Below, in pieces: positions 55,912 to 64,000 of a stretch of DNA of 64,000 nucleotides. The position numbers were made by a program, and so were the translations under genes. The stretch is taken from positions 1 to 64,000 of the forward strand of contig NZ_CANLCI010000016.1 in assembly GCF_947489035.1 (NCBI RefSeq), in the 5' to 3' direction. The first letter of the stretch is position 1; each line of letters starts with the position of its first letter. The notes under the pieces are model-generated. The model saw nothing but the letters and a program-made list of their open reading frames with translations, was not told the DNA's origin and did not search any database. The stretch is from an uncultured Ferrimonas sp. GTDB lineage: Bacteria > Pseudomonadota > Gammaproteobacteria > Enterobacterales > Shewanellaceae.

Positions 55912-56934
55912 ATGTTTAGTCGCCTTCTGCTGTTCACTGCGCTGCTGTGCGCCCCTGCCATGGCCGCCGATCCCCTGTTTGCCATTCAAGGTCTGAAAGT
56001 GGGCCAACAACAGGATGCCGTTGGCATCACCGGCGTCACCGTATTGCGCTTTGATAAAGGCGCCACCGCCGCCGTTGATGTGCGCGGCGCCGCCCCCGGC
56101 ACCCGTGAAACCGATCTACTGAAACCCGAAAACTTGGTGGAAAAAGTGCACGCCATCGTGCTCTCTGGCGGCAGCGCCTTTGGCCTTGATGCCATGAGCG
56201 GCGTTGCCAATCAGCTTGAAAGCGAAGGCGTTGGCTTTGATGTGGGCGTGGCTAAGGTGCCTATTGTTACCGGTGCGGTGCTGTTTGATCTGGCCATTGG
56301 CGACGCCAAGGCTCGCCCAAACTTCGCCATGGGGCAAGCGGCCACCAAAGCCGCCCAACGGCAGCAGTTTCAACAGGGCAACTACGGCGCAGGCATGGGC
56401 GCAACCGTGGGCAAAATCCGCGGCATGAAACACGCCACCAAATCCGGCATTGGCCGAGCGGTACTGCAACTGGATAACGGCGTTGTGGTTGCCGCCGTGG
56501 TGGCGGTTAACGCTTGGGGCGATGTGGTCAGCCGTGACGGCAGCTTAATGGCCGCCAGTCGCAGCGACGATGGCAGCCACTTCGTCAACGGCACCGAGCT
56601 GATCCTCTCTGGCTTTAATGCCCAAGGCTTCGCCGGACGCAACACCACCATTGGCGCGGTGATCACCAACGCCACCCTAACCAAATCCCAAGCGTTGAAA
56701 GTGGCGCAAATGGCCCACGACGGCTACGGCCGTGCCATTCGTCCGGTGCATTCCATGTACGACGGCGACGCCATTTTTGCGGCCGCCACCGGCGAAGTAG
56801 CGGCGATGGACGTGAACTTACTCGGGGTCATTGGCGCCGAAGTGATGGAGCAAGCGATCCACAACGCCATCAATGCCGCCAAGGGGGTAGCGTCGTTTCC
56901 TGCCAGCCAACAGGTGTTATCCCCTAACAAGTAG
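55912..56934 (+). CDS. Exported P1-family (DmpA/S58-like) peptidase
   Basis: A 340-residue protein with a signal peptide MFSRLLLFTALLCAPAMA. The mature protein follows the P1/DmpA pattern: VDVRGAAPGTRETDLLKPEN, VLSGGSAFGLDAMSGV, VAVNAWGDVV and GFAGRNTTIGAVITNATLTK. The TTIG block is where DmpA-type N-terminal nucleophile enzymes self-cleave; here Thr may replace Ser. Family members are aminopeptidases or beta-peptidases; periplasmic location is inferred from the signal. AAGGAAT precedes the ATG. Confidence 0.88.
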   Translation: MFSRLLLFTALLCAPAMAADPLFAIQGLKVGQQQDAVGITGVTVLRFDKGATAAVDVRGAAPGTRETDLLKPENLVEKVHAIVLSGGSAFGLDAMSGVANQLESEGVGFDVGVAKVPIVTGAVLFDLAIGDAKARPNFAMGQAATKAAQRQQFQQGNYGAGMGATVGKIRGMKHATKSGIGRAVLQLDNGVVVAAVVAVNAWGDVVSRDGSLMAASRSDDGSHFVNGTELILSGFNAQGFAGRNTTIGAVITNATLTKSQALKVAQMAHDGYGRAIRPVHSMYDGDAIFAAATGEVAAMDVNLLGVIGAEVMEQAIHNAINAAKGVASFPASQQVLSPNK

Positions 56935-57047
56935 TTAAACGATTAATTTTTAAAAGTAAATTTACTGCAAAGCTAGGTAAATCCTCTGGATTTGGCCCTC
57001 GGCGGCTGACTACAATTCAAGCCCATTTTCTCGATGATGTATTTGAT

Positions 57048-57482
57048 GTGCGCTTGTTTTTGATTAGCCTAGCTTTGCTGGCTGCAACCGGTTGCAGCAA
57101 CAACGAACAGCAACGGCAGTGGTTCCACGCCGAAGTGGACAGCAAAGGGATCACCCACTTTCAGCTGAACTACTTTGGGGCCGAGCACCAACAACAGCCC
57201 ACCGCCTCAACCGCGCCCGCCAAATCCCAATCACGCCCCCAATCGGCTCAAGGGCAACGCCGCAACGGCTCGGCAGAGCCCGCTGCTGAACCGCAAACGG
57301 ATCCCGTACCGCGCTACAACCAACTGACCAATCCGCACTTTATGTTGGATCTGCTGGAAGCGGAATTTGAACGCCGCCAGCTGTGTTTGGGCGGCTATCA
57401 GATCAGCGCCCAACGCCCAACTCAACGCGGCATGGTGCTGTTTGGCCAGTGCCCGCCCACCATCGCCATGCTGCGCGACTAA
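57048..57482 (+). CDS. Putative lipoprotein
   Basis: A 144-residue protein with a GTG start (57048). The short signal ends in a lipobox AATGC (Cys16). The mature part has a Gln/Pro/Ser-rich linker (about residues 48-85) followed by a small compact domain including FMLDLLEAEFERRQLCLGGYQI and GQCPPTIAMLRD, with two further Cys. I do not recognise a family. It is probably periplasmic or membrane-attached. It has no close operon partner. Confidence 0.65.
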   Translation: MRLFLISLALLAATGCSNNEQQRQWFHAEVDSKGITHFQLNYFGAEHQQQPTASTAPAKSQSRPQSAQGQRRNGSAEPAAEPQTDPVPRYNQLTNPHFMLDLLEAEFERRQLCLGGYQISAQRPTQRGMVLFGQCPPTIAMLRD

Positions 57483-57502
57483 GCAAGTTCGGCCGCAACC
57501 AT

Positions 57503-57534
57503 AAAAAAGGCCAATCACTTGCGTGATTGGCCTT
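57503..57534 (-). terminator. Terminator of the M16 peptidase pair
   Basis: AAGGCCAATCA / TGATTGGCCTT stem. On the minus strand it ends in TTTTTT, so it terminates the M16 operon. On the plus strand it lacks a T-tract. Confidence 0.85.
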
Positions 57535-57554
57535 GGGCTAACGCCTAACTAGGC

Positions 57555-59030
57555 TTAGAAGTTAAACCCTGCTTTGTTGATGCTGACTTCCGTCACGTCG
57601 CCGTAGCTGCCCGCCAAATCGCGAATGTCATCGGCTTTGCCCACCAACACAAACTGCAAGTTGTCCTTCGGGAAGTATTTGCTGACCAGTTGCTGTGCGT
57701 CCGCCAAGCTAAGCGCATCCACTTGCTGGCTAAAGCGGTTCAGCTGCTGCGGATCCATCGCCATTAAGTGCATCTGCCCCAGCAACCCAGCCAGCTGATC
57801 CGCGGTTTCGTACTTCGGCGGAAACTGGCCTTTAACGTACGCTTTGGCGCTGTCTAAGGTGGCTTGGTCGATGCCCTGCTGCCATAAGCGGCCGTAGGTT
57901 TTCAGCGCCAGATCCAGCGCGTCCTTGGTGGTGGGCGTGGCCGTAAAGGTGCTGATGTAGAAGCTGCCATGCTGCCCCTGCGCGTTAAAGCGCGAACGAG
58001 CGCCGTAGGTTAAGCCCGCATTCACCCGCAGTTCGTCGTTCAACCACGAGGTAAAGCGGCCGCCTAAGATGGTGTTGATCACCTGCAAACCAACGTAGTC
58101 GGGATTATCCCGTGCCACACCTGGGCCACCAATCAAAAAGGTGGTTTCCCGTGCATCGGCTTTATCCACCAACAACACCTTGGCGTTGCTCGGCTTCGCT
58201 ACCGCCGCCGCCACGTTCGGTGGGGTTGGGGTTTTGCGATCGGCCCAGCCACCAAACTGCTGCTGCACCATTGCCATCACGGCAGCACGGTCAAAATCAC
58301 CGGCGATAATCAACGCGCTGTTGCGCGGCTGATACCAGCTGCCGTGAAACAGTTTCAGATCAAACTCATCCAACTGGGCGATGGCGTCGGCGTTACCCGC
58401 AGCCGCATTGCCGTATGGGTGATTGCCGTACAGCAACCGATCGAAGTAGTTGCCGATCACCTGCCGTGGGCTCTCTTTTTGCTGCGACAACTGCGCCACG
58501 TAGCGATCCCGCGCCTTGGCCACTTCATCCGCTGGGAAGCTCGGCTGGGTTAACACCTGCGCCAACAACGGCATCATCACCGCCAGATCCTTGCTTTGGA
58601 ACTGGCTGTGGATCTGAGTGCCCTCTTTACCGGCGTTGGCATCCAAACTGGCGCCCAAGCTTTCCACCGTTTCCTCAAGGGTATTTTTGTCCATCGTGCT
58701 GGTGCCCAGCAAGGTGGCTTGGCTGGTCAGCATGGCGGTGCCGGGCTCGGCATCATTCACTGCACCAGCACGCACAACCGCGCTTACGGTGATCAGTGGC
58801 ACCGTGTCGCGCTGCAACAGGTAAACGGTAAGGCCATTATCCAGCTGCACTTGCTCGTAGCTTGGCAGGGTAAACTTGGCGCTGTTGTTGGCCAAGGCGG
58901 GCACCACAAACGGCGCCTTTTCCAGCGCCGGAGCTGCCACCGCTGCACTGGCGCTGTCGCTGGTGCTCACGCAACCACTCAGGCCACTGCTTAGGCCCGC
59001 AGCCAGCAACGCTATCAGTAACTTATTCAT
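57555..59030 (-). CDS. M16-family lipoprotein, non-catalytic subunit
   Basis: A 491-residue lipoprotein (LSGCVS lipobox near residue 20) with two M16 half-domains. The zinc motif HxxEH is missing: the matching segment reads GTAMLTSQATLLGTS. It does have the RGSFY-like and R/Y motifs of the C-terminal half (LTYGARSRF). Such proteins pair with a catalytic M16 partner, as in mitochondrial processing peptidase alpha/beta. Its ATG overlaps the stop of the upstream catalytic gene by four bases, so the two are coupled. Confidence 0.9.
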   Translation of the reverse strand: MNKLLIALLAAGLSSGLSGCVSTSDSASAAVAAPALEKAPFVVPALANNSAKFTLPSYEQVQLDNGLTVYLLQRDTVPLITVSAVVRAGAVNDAEPGTAMLTSQATLLGTSTMDKNTLEETVESLGASLDANAGKEGTQIHSQFQSKDLAVMMPLLAQVLTQPSFPADEVAKARDRYVAQLSQQKESPRQVIGNYFDRLLYGNHPYGNAAAGNADAIAQLDEFDLKLFHGSWYQPRNSALIIAGDFDRAAVMAMVQQQFGGWADRKTPTPPNVAAAVAKPSNAKVLLVDKADARETTFLIGGPGVARDNPDYVGLQVINTILGGRFTSWLNDELRVNAGLTYGARSRFNAQGQHGSFYISTFTATPTTKDALDLALKTYGRLWQQGIDQATLDSAKAYVKGQFPPKYETADQLAGLLGQMHLMAMDPQQLNRFSQQVDALSLADAQQLVSKYFPKDNLQFVLVGKADDIRDLAGSYGDVTEVSINKAGFNF

Positions 59031-60352
59031 AGGTCTTTGTCCTCCGCCGCGGCCAACACACCCACGGTGCGGCGCGCTTTGGTTAGGTAGGCTTTCGCTA
59101 CCCGTTGAATGTCTGCGGCGGTAACCGCTTGGTACGCTTCTGGGGCGCTAAACAGCTTGTTGTAGTCGCCAAAAAACAGCTCGTAGGTGCCAACGTTATC
59201 GGACCGGCCGTTGATGGTTTGCATCCGCTGATAAAACGCCATCAGCTTGCCGTTTTTCACCTTGGTCAGCTCTTGCTCGGTCACCGGCTCAACCGCTAAG
59301 CGGTTCACCTCGGCGATCAGGGTTTGCTCCAGCTTGGCGCTGTCGCTGCCTGGGGTGGCCACGGCGTACAGGTACAGCAGGTTTGGATCGAAGCTCATCG
59401 GCATGTAGCCATCCACCGCGGTGGCCATTTGGCTGTCGACCAAGGCGCGATTCAAGCGGCTGGATTTGCCGCTCAGCAGCAGATCGGTTAACAGATCCAA
59501 GGCGTAGTAATCGGCGTTGCTGGTGGCCGGTACTTTATAAGCCACCATCAAGTTGGTGCTGGAAACCGATGGCTTTTGCACATACACCCGTCGTTCGCCT
59601 TTTTGTTCCGGCTCAACGGTGCGAATGGCGGCGGGCTCTGGTTGCGCGGCAATGCCACCAAAATACTGGGTGGCCATCTGCTGCACTTGCTCAAACTTCA
59701 CCGCCCCGGAGATCACCACCACGGCGTTATTGGGGGCGTAGTAGGTTTGGTGATACTGCTGCAGATCCGCCAGCTCCCACGCATTGATGTCGGATTCGTG
59801 GCCGATCACCGACCAGCTGTAAGGGTGAGCCCGAAACGCTACCCCTTTCACTTCTTCACTGAGCATGCGCCAGTTGGAGTTTTCCAACCCTGTGCGGCGC
59901 TCAGAGGAGACCACCCCGCGTTCCGATTCCACCAGTTCGGGATCGATGCTCAGGGCACCAATGCGATCCGCTTCTAAAGAGAACACCACTTCCATCGCAT
60001 CGGCGGGGAACCAATCGGTGTAGACCGTTAGGTTTTCAGTGGTATAGGCATTGTTGGCGCCGCCAGCGGCTTCCATGGTGCGATCGAACATCTTCGGCCC
60101 GTAGTTCTCAGAGCCGTTAAACATCATGTGTTCAAAGAAGTGCGACAACCCCGTAATGCCGGGCACCTCGTTGCGAGAGCCCACTTTCCAAAACAGGTAC
60201 ATATTGGCATTCGGAATGGTGAAATCTTCCATCACCATTACTTTCATGCCGTTATTCAATGTGAAGCTTTGCACGTCCGCTGCGGTGGTGGCTTGCGCCC
60301 CCGCCGACAACGCCAGCATTAGCCCCACTGCGGCTTTACGCAGTGCCATCAT
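59027..60352 (-). CDS. M16-family zinc peptidase, catalytic subunit
   Basis: A 441-residue exported peptidase. The signal peptide runs to AQA near residue 21. The inverted zinc motif HFFEH (in GLSHFFEHMMFNGSENY, about residues 64-80) is followed by the distal Glu of the active site about 75 residues on (ESERGV). Its partner downstream lacks the motif, so the pair resembles a two-subunit periplasmic pitrilysin-like peptidase. AGGAGG directly precedes the start; either of two consecutive ATGs (60352 or 60349) is possible. Confidence 0.92.
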   Translation of the reverse strand: MMALRKAAVGLMLALSAGAQATTAADVQSFTLNNGMKVMVMEDFTIPNANMYLFWKVGSRNEVPGITGLSHFFEHMMFNGSENYGPKMFDRTMEAAGGANNAYTTENLTVYTDWFPADAMEVVFSLEADRIGALSIDPELVESERGVVSSERRTGLENSNWRMLSEEVKGVAFRAHPYSWSVIGHESDINAWELADLQQYHQTYYAPNNAVVVISGAVKFEQVQQMATQYFGGIAAQPEPAAIRTVEPEQKGERRVYVQKPSVSSTNLMVAYKVPATSNADYYALDLLTDLLLSGKSSRLNRALVDSQMATAVDGYMPMSFDPNLLYLYAVATPGSDSAKLEQTLIAEVNRLAVEPVTEQELTKVKNGKLMAFYQRMQTINGRSDNVGTYELFFGDYNKLFSAPEAYQAVTAADIQRVAKAYLTKARRTVGVLAAAEDKDL

Positions 60353-60471
60353 GGCCTCCTAGATCCTTGTTATTGTGCGGAACAACGCCATGAGTGTGAC
60401 TATTTAGCGCGCAAGTAACAAGCCGTTAACCCAGGGATTTTTGTTCGCGGATTTTTGCCCGAGGCGGGGCT

Positions 60472-61026
60472 TCAGCGGCCAGAGGGGGCAATGGATGACT
60501 GGCTAAGCCACTGCTGTTGCGACAACGAAAAGCGCAGCCATTGGCCATGTTGATCTTCACTGCGGCCCGTGGCGCGCATGCCCAGTTTGCTCAGCACCCG
60601 CACCGAAGCAGGGTTGGCCACCATCACGTTGGCAACGATTTCATTTAAGCCAAACCGAATGAACCCCAGCCGCAACGCCATCGAGGCGGCGGTGGTGGCA
60701 ATGCCTTGCCCCCACAGCGCGGGCGGCACTCGGTAACCTAAATCAACCTGCACCTTGCCGTTGCTGGCCACGCACTGGCGCAGGCCACAAAACCCGGCGT
60801 AGCGGCCATCGGTTAGGTAGATACTCCAGCGGCCAAAGCCAAACTGATGGTAGTGATCGTAATCGCGAATGAAGGCCGCGGCGGCGGCTTCCGAGGGAAA
60901 GGGTTTATCGCCGGTGAACGCCAGCGCTTGCGGCTGATCGTTCATCGCTTTAAAGGCACAGGCATCGCCTTGGGCAAACTGGTGCAGCGATAATATGGCG
61001 CTGCGCGCCACCAAAATGCCCGGCAT
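60472..61026 (-). CDS. GNAT-family N-acetyltransferase (RimJ/RimL type)
   Basis: A 184-residue acetyltransferase with the motif A acetyl-CoA loop LGYRVPPALWGQGIATTAA (about residues 98-116), followed by NEIVANVMVANPASVRVLSKLGM, typical of the RimJ/RimL subgroup. The N-terminal part supplies the substrate pocket. The acceptor may be a protein N-terminus, antibiotic or small amine; it cannot be told from sequence. It follows the DUF4145/Sel1 gene by nine bases and is probably cotranscribed. Confidence 0.85.
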   Translation of the reverse strand: MPGILVARSAILSLHQFAQGDACAFKAMNDQPQALAFTGDKPFPSEAAAAAFIRDYDHYHQFGFGRWSIYLTDGRYAGFCGLRQCVASNGKVQVDLGYRVPPALWGQGIATTAASMALRLGFIRFGLNEIVANVMVANPASVRVLSKLGMRATGRSEDQHGQWLRFSLSQQQWLSQSSIAPSGR

Positions 61027-61035
61027 TGCGGCTCC

Positions 61036-62487
61036 CTAGTCGTTAATGTGGTGATCGCTGCTGTGCTGCGGATAGCCTTGGGCATCAAACTGCTGTCGTA
61101 CGGCCGCCAACTGTTGCTCACCGGCGGCAATGGCGCTGTCCAGTTGCGCCACCAGCTCCGGTGCCAATTGGTGGATAGCCCGCCCCAATTCAGAGTGCGG
61201 CGCCGCCCGTTGATAAGCCTGCCACAGCAGCTGTGCGCCCAGTTGCAGATCCGGCTGAGGCAGCTCCTGTTCAAAGTGCGCCAGCGCCAATTCAAACATC
61301 GCCCGAGGCAAGGCACCGTATTCAATCGCTTGCTGATACAGCGCCTCGGCGGCGGCGGCATTGGCTTCAATGCCATCGCCATCCAAGCGGCGCTGCGCCA
61401 GATCGGCAAGGGCTTCTGGGTAGTGTTGCTCGGCGGCACTTTGCAGCCAGCTGATGCCACTGATTGCATCCACTGCACCGCCTTCACCGGCAAACAACAT
61501 CACCGCCAACTGGTACTGGGCATGAGGGTAGCCCGCTTGCGCGCCTTGCTCGGCACAGCGCCGCGCCTGTTGGTAATCGGCTTGCCCCAACAACCCCTGA
61601 TAATAGAGCACCGCCAGGTTGGCCAGTGCTTCCGGTTGTTCTTGTTCGGCGGCGGCCAGCAGGTAGTGTTCTGCTAAGCGCGGATCCTGAGCAAACTGGT
61701 GGCTGCCCGTTAAATGAAAATAGCCCAGCAACGCTTGGGCGTCGGCGTTTTTCTCGGCGGCCGCGGCGCTGATCAGCTCCAGTGCCAGTGGCTCGTCCGC
61801 TTCGCCGCTGTAGCCGTGCAGCAAGGCCACACCATGTTCGAAGCGCGCACCGGCGTGGCGCAGCGAGGCGCGCTCAAACCAGTAAGCCGCTTGGGTCAGT
61901 TCATCGCTGGATTCGGTGTGCGGCTGGGTGTCGTTGGCTTGGGCAAAAGATTCGGCTTGTTCTTGTCGCGCCGCTGCGCGGGCTTTTAACGACAACCCCA
62001 CCAAGTATTGGGCGCTGGCATCGTCTTCCATCACGGCGCGGTAGCACAGCTCGCGCCCCGCTTCCGCATCCACCGCTTCAAACTGCCATTGCGGCGCTTG
62101 TTGCTGCAGCAACAACGGGTACAGATCGGCGCATAAGCGGGCGCAATCTTTCACGCTTTTGGCCGCCAGTTGCACCAGTTGTGGCTGCGACAGTTGGTAT
62201 TTTTCTGGGTGCGCGCCTTTGTTGCCGTCGTTACGCAGCTTGTGCAGCTTGCGCGCAAGGCGCATGTCCAGCAGCCGCATTTTGCCGAGCTGATCGATGC
62301 GGTCGTAGAGGTTTTTTGAGCGGAATTCAATCTGATGCAGCGCCCCAAGTTGCTCCACCAAGCGGTGGGCGACACTGCGCAGATGCACTAAGGCGTAGGT
62401 GGGTACATCAAGGCAGTAGTTGCGGGCTAACTGGTAGTCGTCCACCAGATCGCGGTTAAGTTGACGGATCAGCTCCAGATCGTTCAT
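61036..62487 (-). CDS. DUF4145-like and Sel1-repeat protein
   Basis: A 483-residue cytoplasmic protein. The first 130 residues form a helical DUF4145-like domain (LRKLRNDGNKGAHPEKYQ carries the HEPN/DUF4145-style R-x4-H pattern). The rest is about seven Sel1/TPR-like repeats, such as AQALLGYFHLTGS, EALANLAVLYYQGLLG and AQYQLAVMLFAGEGG. DUF4145 domains often accompany defence or restriction proteins, and Sel1 repeats mediate protein binding. No signal peptide. ATG 62487 is used; the TTG at 62490 is an alternative. The function is unknown. Confidence 0.78.
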   Translation of the reverse strand: MNDLELIRQLNRDLVDDYQLARNYCLDVPTYALVHLRSVAHRLVEQLGALHQIEFRSKNLYDRIDQLGKMRLLDMRLARKLHKLRNDGNKGAHPEKYQLSQPQLVQLAAKSVKDCARLCADLYPLLLQQQAPQWQFEAVDAEAGRELCYRAVMEDDASAQYLVGLSLKARAAARQEQAESFAQANDTQPHTESSDELTQAAYWFERASLRHAGARFEHGVALLHGYSGEADEPLALELISAAAAEKNADAQALLGYFHLTGSHQFAQDPRLAEHYLLAAAEQEQPEALANLAVLYYQGLLGQADYQQARRCAEQGAQAGYPHAQYQLAVMLFAGEGGAVDAISGISWLQSAAEQHYPEALADLAQRRLDGDGIEANAAAAEALYQQAIEYGALPRAMFELALAHFEQELPQPDLQLGAQLLWQAYQRAAPHSELGRAIHQLAPELVAQLDSAIAAGEQQLAAVRQQFDAQGYPQHSSDHHIND

Positions 62488-62552
62488 CAAATGCTCTTTA
62501 GCTCAGTTATTGCGGGGCCACTGCCCGTTAATGTAACTGGCCAAAGGGCAAT

Positions 62553-62582
62553 AAAAAAGGAGGCAAGCGGCTGATTGCCCCC
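62553..62582 (-). terminator. Terminator after the dsbI remnant
   Basis: On the minus strand GGGGGCAA / TTGCCTCC forms a stem with one mismatch, followed by TTTTTT. It lies 9 bases beyond the dsbI stop. Confidence 0.75.
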
Positions 62583-62591
62583 ATTGATATT

Positions 62592-63186
62592 TTACTTCGC
62601 AATAAAGCGACGCACCCAGCCAAAAGTCGCCGCGCCAAGACCAATGGCAAAAACGCTGTAAGCAATGATGCAGTACTGCGCCATGTTCAACCCCAGTAGG
62701 CTCCAATCGTCTTCCCCGCAGATCCCTGAAGGTTGAAATTCATATGGAAACCACTGGTGCAGCGGCAAGCCCAATGGGAATGTCGGCTCGGTGGAACATG
62801 CGCTACCACCGCCACCGGCAGCAAACAGATCGCCACCGCTGGCCATCACGTCATCCAGTGCGTGGCTGGAGTCGTGCAGTGCATTCAGATCGAACGACCA
62901 CATCAACCCTTGCAACACGCCGTACCAAGCCAACGCCATGCCGCATACTTTCAGCACATTATTGCTGGGGTTACCGGCGATAATGACACCGGCAAATAAA
63001 ATGCAGAACGGACTAAAGCGGATGTAGACGCAGATTTCACAGGGATCCATTTCAAGGAACCACTGGAAGTAGCCCATCGCCGATAAAATCAGCAACAGCG
63101 CCGCTCATCAGTAACCACAGCCACCGTTGTTGCTGCCACTCCGTTAAGGTTTGTGCTGGCGGGAATAATGTCAGTTTTGGTGCAAC
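62592..63186 (-). pseudogene. dsbI: DsbI-like disulfide oxidase, frameshifted
   Basis: The long frame (62592-63095) encodes most of a DsbB/DsbI membrane oxidase: MDPCEICVYIRFSPF with the periplasmic CxxC, a DsbI-type SACSTEPTFPLGLPLHQWFP loop and PSGICGEDDW, then a final helix. It begins at a weak TTG inside TM1. The missing N-terminus lies upstream in another frame as LTEWQQQRWLWLLMSGA, which matches the E. coli DsbI opening. The frames meet near 63096-63102, so one extra G (or two lost bases) broke the gene. No normal start codon is found for the upstream part. It is either a pseudogene or a sequencing error. Confidence 0.75.
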
Positions 63187-63290
63187 TTAGATCGCAGAAC
63201 ATGGCCTTTAGGGCCACAGCCCCTCTTTTGTTATTTGTGCAAAAACGCCGTTATTGCACATTCACGCCGTCGCGCGGAGTCGCCCCAACA

Positions 63291-63323
63291 AAAAAGGCAA
63301 CGCCAAGATGGCGTTGCCTTTTT
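63291..63323. terminator. Terminator after ferritin gene
   Basis: AAAAAGGCAACGCCA / TGGCGTTGCCTTTTT is a perfect 15-base stem with an AGA loop, effective on both strands. It lies just beyond the ftnA stop. Confidence 0.92.
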
Positions 63324-63342
63324 GGCGGAACCAAACCCAAGG

Positions 63343-63870
63343 TTACTCGGCGGTGTCCTGCATCACGCTGCTGCCTTCGGCCGTGGCCAGCTGGGCAAGC
63401 TCTTTGTCGATCAGGTACAGGCTGGCGCCGTCGTTGCCCACCAGTTCAATGCGGTCGAGTACGCCTTTGAACAGCTTCTCTTCTTCGTGCTGCTCGGCCA
63501 CGTACCACTGCAGGAAGTTGAAAGTAGAGTAATCTTGGTTAGCAAAAGCGGTGTGAGCCAAATCGTTGATCTTTTTGGTGATCAGCTGTTCGTGCTCAAA
63601 GGTTTTTACAAACACATCGTGCAGTGATTCAAACTGCGATTCGGGCGCATCAATCGCCCCTAACAGCGGCATGCCGCCGGCTTCAGACACGTAGGTGAAC
63701 AAACGGCGCATGTGCTCCATCTCTTCATCGGCGTGCGCACGCAGAAACTCAGCCGCGCCTTCAAAGCCCTTGTCTTCACACCATGCGCTCATTTGCAGGT
63801 AAAGGTTAGAGGAGAAAAACTCCAGATTGATCTGCTCGTTGAGGCGGGTGGTCATTGCTGCAGCCAACAT
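63343..63870 (-). CDS. ftnA: Non-heme ferritin
   Basis: A 175-residue ferritin forming a 24-subunit iron-storage shell. The ferroxidase ligands are recognisable: Glu in [17 protein letters not shown], Glu and His in EEMEHMRRL, the Glu in [12 protein letters not shown], and Glu/Gln in EQHEEEKLF. The length is typical of FtnA, and there is no heme-binding Met of bacterioferritin. The start at 63870 follows CAAGGAGCG. Upstream sequence to the window end holds its promoter; no Fur box is clear. Confidence 0.95.
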   Translation of the reverse strand: MLAAAMTTRLNEQINLEFFSSNLYLQMSAWCEDKGFEGAAEFLRAHADEEMEHMRRLFTYVSEAGGMPLLGAIDAPESQFESLHDVFVKTFEHEQLITKKINDLAHTAFANQDYSTFNFLQWYVAEQHEEEKLFKGVLDRIELVGNDGASLYLIDKELAQLATAEGSSVMQDTAE

Positions 63871-64000
63871 GTAACGCTCCTTGATTGGATTTTATCGGCC
63901 GTTATGGCTTCCCAATTGGGTAACCAGAACAACCCTTTACTGCTGGCTATGGTGCTACGGTCACCGCCCCAGCGCAACCATACCGATGGGATTGGATCAC
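63871..64000. other. Region upstream of ftnA at the window edge
   Basis: This 130-base stretch holds the ftnA promoter region. No supported gene is seen. A plus-strand frame from ATG 63949 stays open to the edge but has no ribosome-binding site. Confidence 0.3.

Noticed and set aside
63949..64000. Plus-strand frame open to the right edge
   Set aside because: Only 17 codons with no ribosome site.

Overview
This window is a chromosomal segment from a GC-rich gammaproteobacterium. The gene order matches the Alteromonadales/Shewanella side of the class. Examples are a GntR-controlled prpB-prpC-acnD-prpF operon, hemCDXY divergent from class I cyaA, the cyaY-lptM-lysA-dapF-DUF484-xerC-yigB-uvrD run, yigI-rarD-recQ, srkA-dsbA and cpxP/cpxRA. 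Ferrimonas or a close relative is my best guess; this is inferred from recalled synteny and base composition, not from a search. No rRNA, tRNA, CRISPR array, prophage or insertion sequence was recognised. The window is mostly core housekeeping sequence with a few accessory insertions.

Layout. 1-7.3 kb: the end of an unidentified gene, then the 2-methylcitrate (propionate) operon prpR-B-C-acnD-F, preceded by three copies of an ATTGTCGACAAT-type operator. 7.4-10.2 kb: an orphan MshA-like pilin, a TetR regulator divergent from a metallo-beta-lactamase-fold hydrolase across a large inverted repeat, and zapB. 10.2-13.9 kb (minus): a probable operon selO - DUF3630-like - srkA - dsbA - small hypothetical, with two kinase-fold stress proteins next to the periplasmic oxidase. 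14-18.5 kb: an unknown polytopic membrane protein, an exported S9 peptidase and FadL. 19-23.8 kb (minus): leuABCD with an intact attenuation leader (a 19-residue peptide with tandem CUA Leu codons, followed by a terminator). 24-29 kb: a TPR membrane protein, recQ, yigI and rarD. 29-33.2 kb (minus): hemCDXY. 33.4-43.9 kb: cyaA (with an upstream CRP site), cyaY, lptM, lysA, dapF, DUF484, xerC, DUF2956, a 32-aa basic protein, yigB and uvrD. 44-48.6 kb: a 39-aa small ORF, a small outer-membrane barrel, fieF, and a Spy/CpxP gene divergent from cpxRA with a perfect CpxR box between them. 48.6-57.5 kb: sseA, trmL, DUF2058, an AT-richer PIN-like gene lying between two nearly identical terminators, a YscW/YbaY-type lipoprotein, an S41 peptidase, two small hypotheticals, an EF-G-like protein, a P1-family peptidase and a lipoprotein. 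57.5-64 kb (minus): an M16 pair (one active, one lacking the zinc motif), a GNAT enzyme, a DUF4145-Sel1 protein, a frameshifted dsbI and ferritin.

The most interesting items are: the PIN-like gene bracketed by a 31-bp terminator repeat (50.8-51.5 kb); the broken dsbI; the leu leader; two tiny genes with strong Shine-Dalgarno sites; the EF-G-like protein that lacks key GTPase residues; and the selO/srkA/dsbA grouping. I see no clear multi-gene novel system. The PIN-like cargo gene is the best candidate for accessory function.
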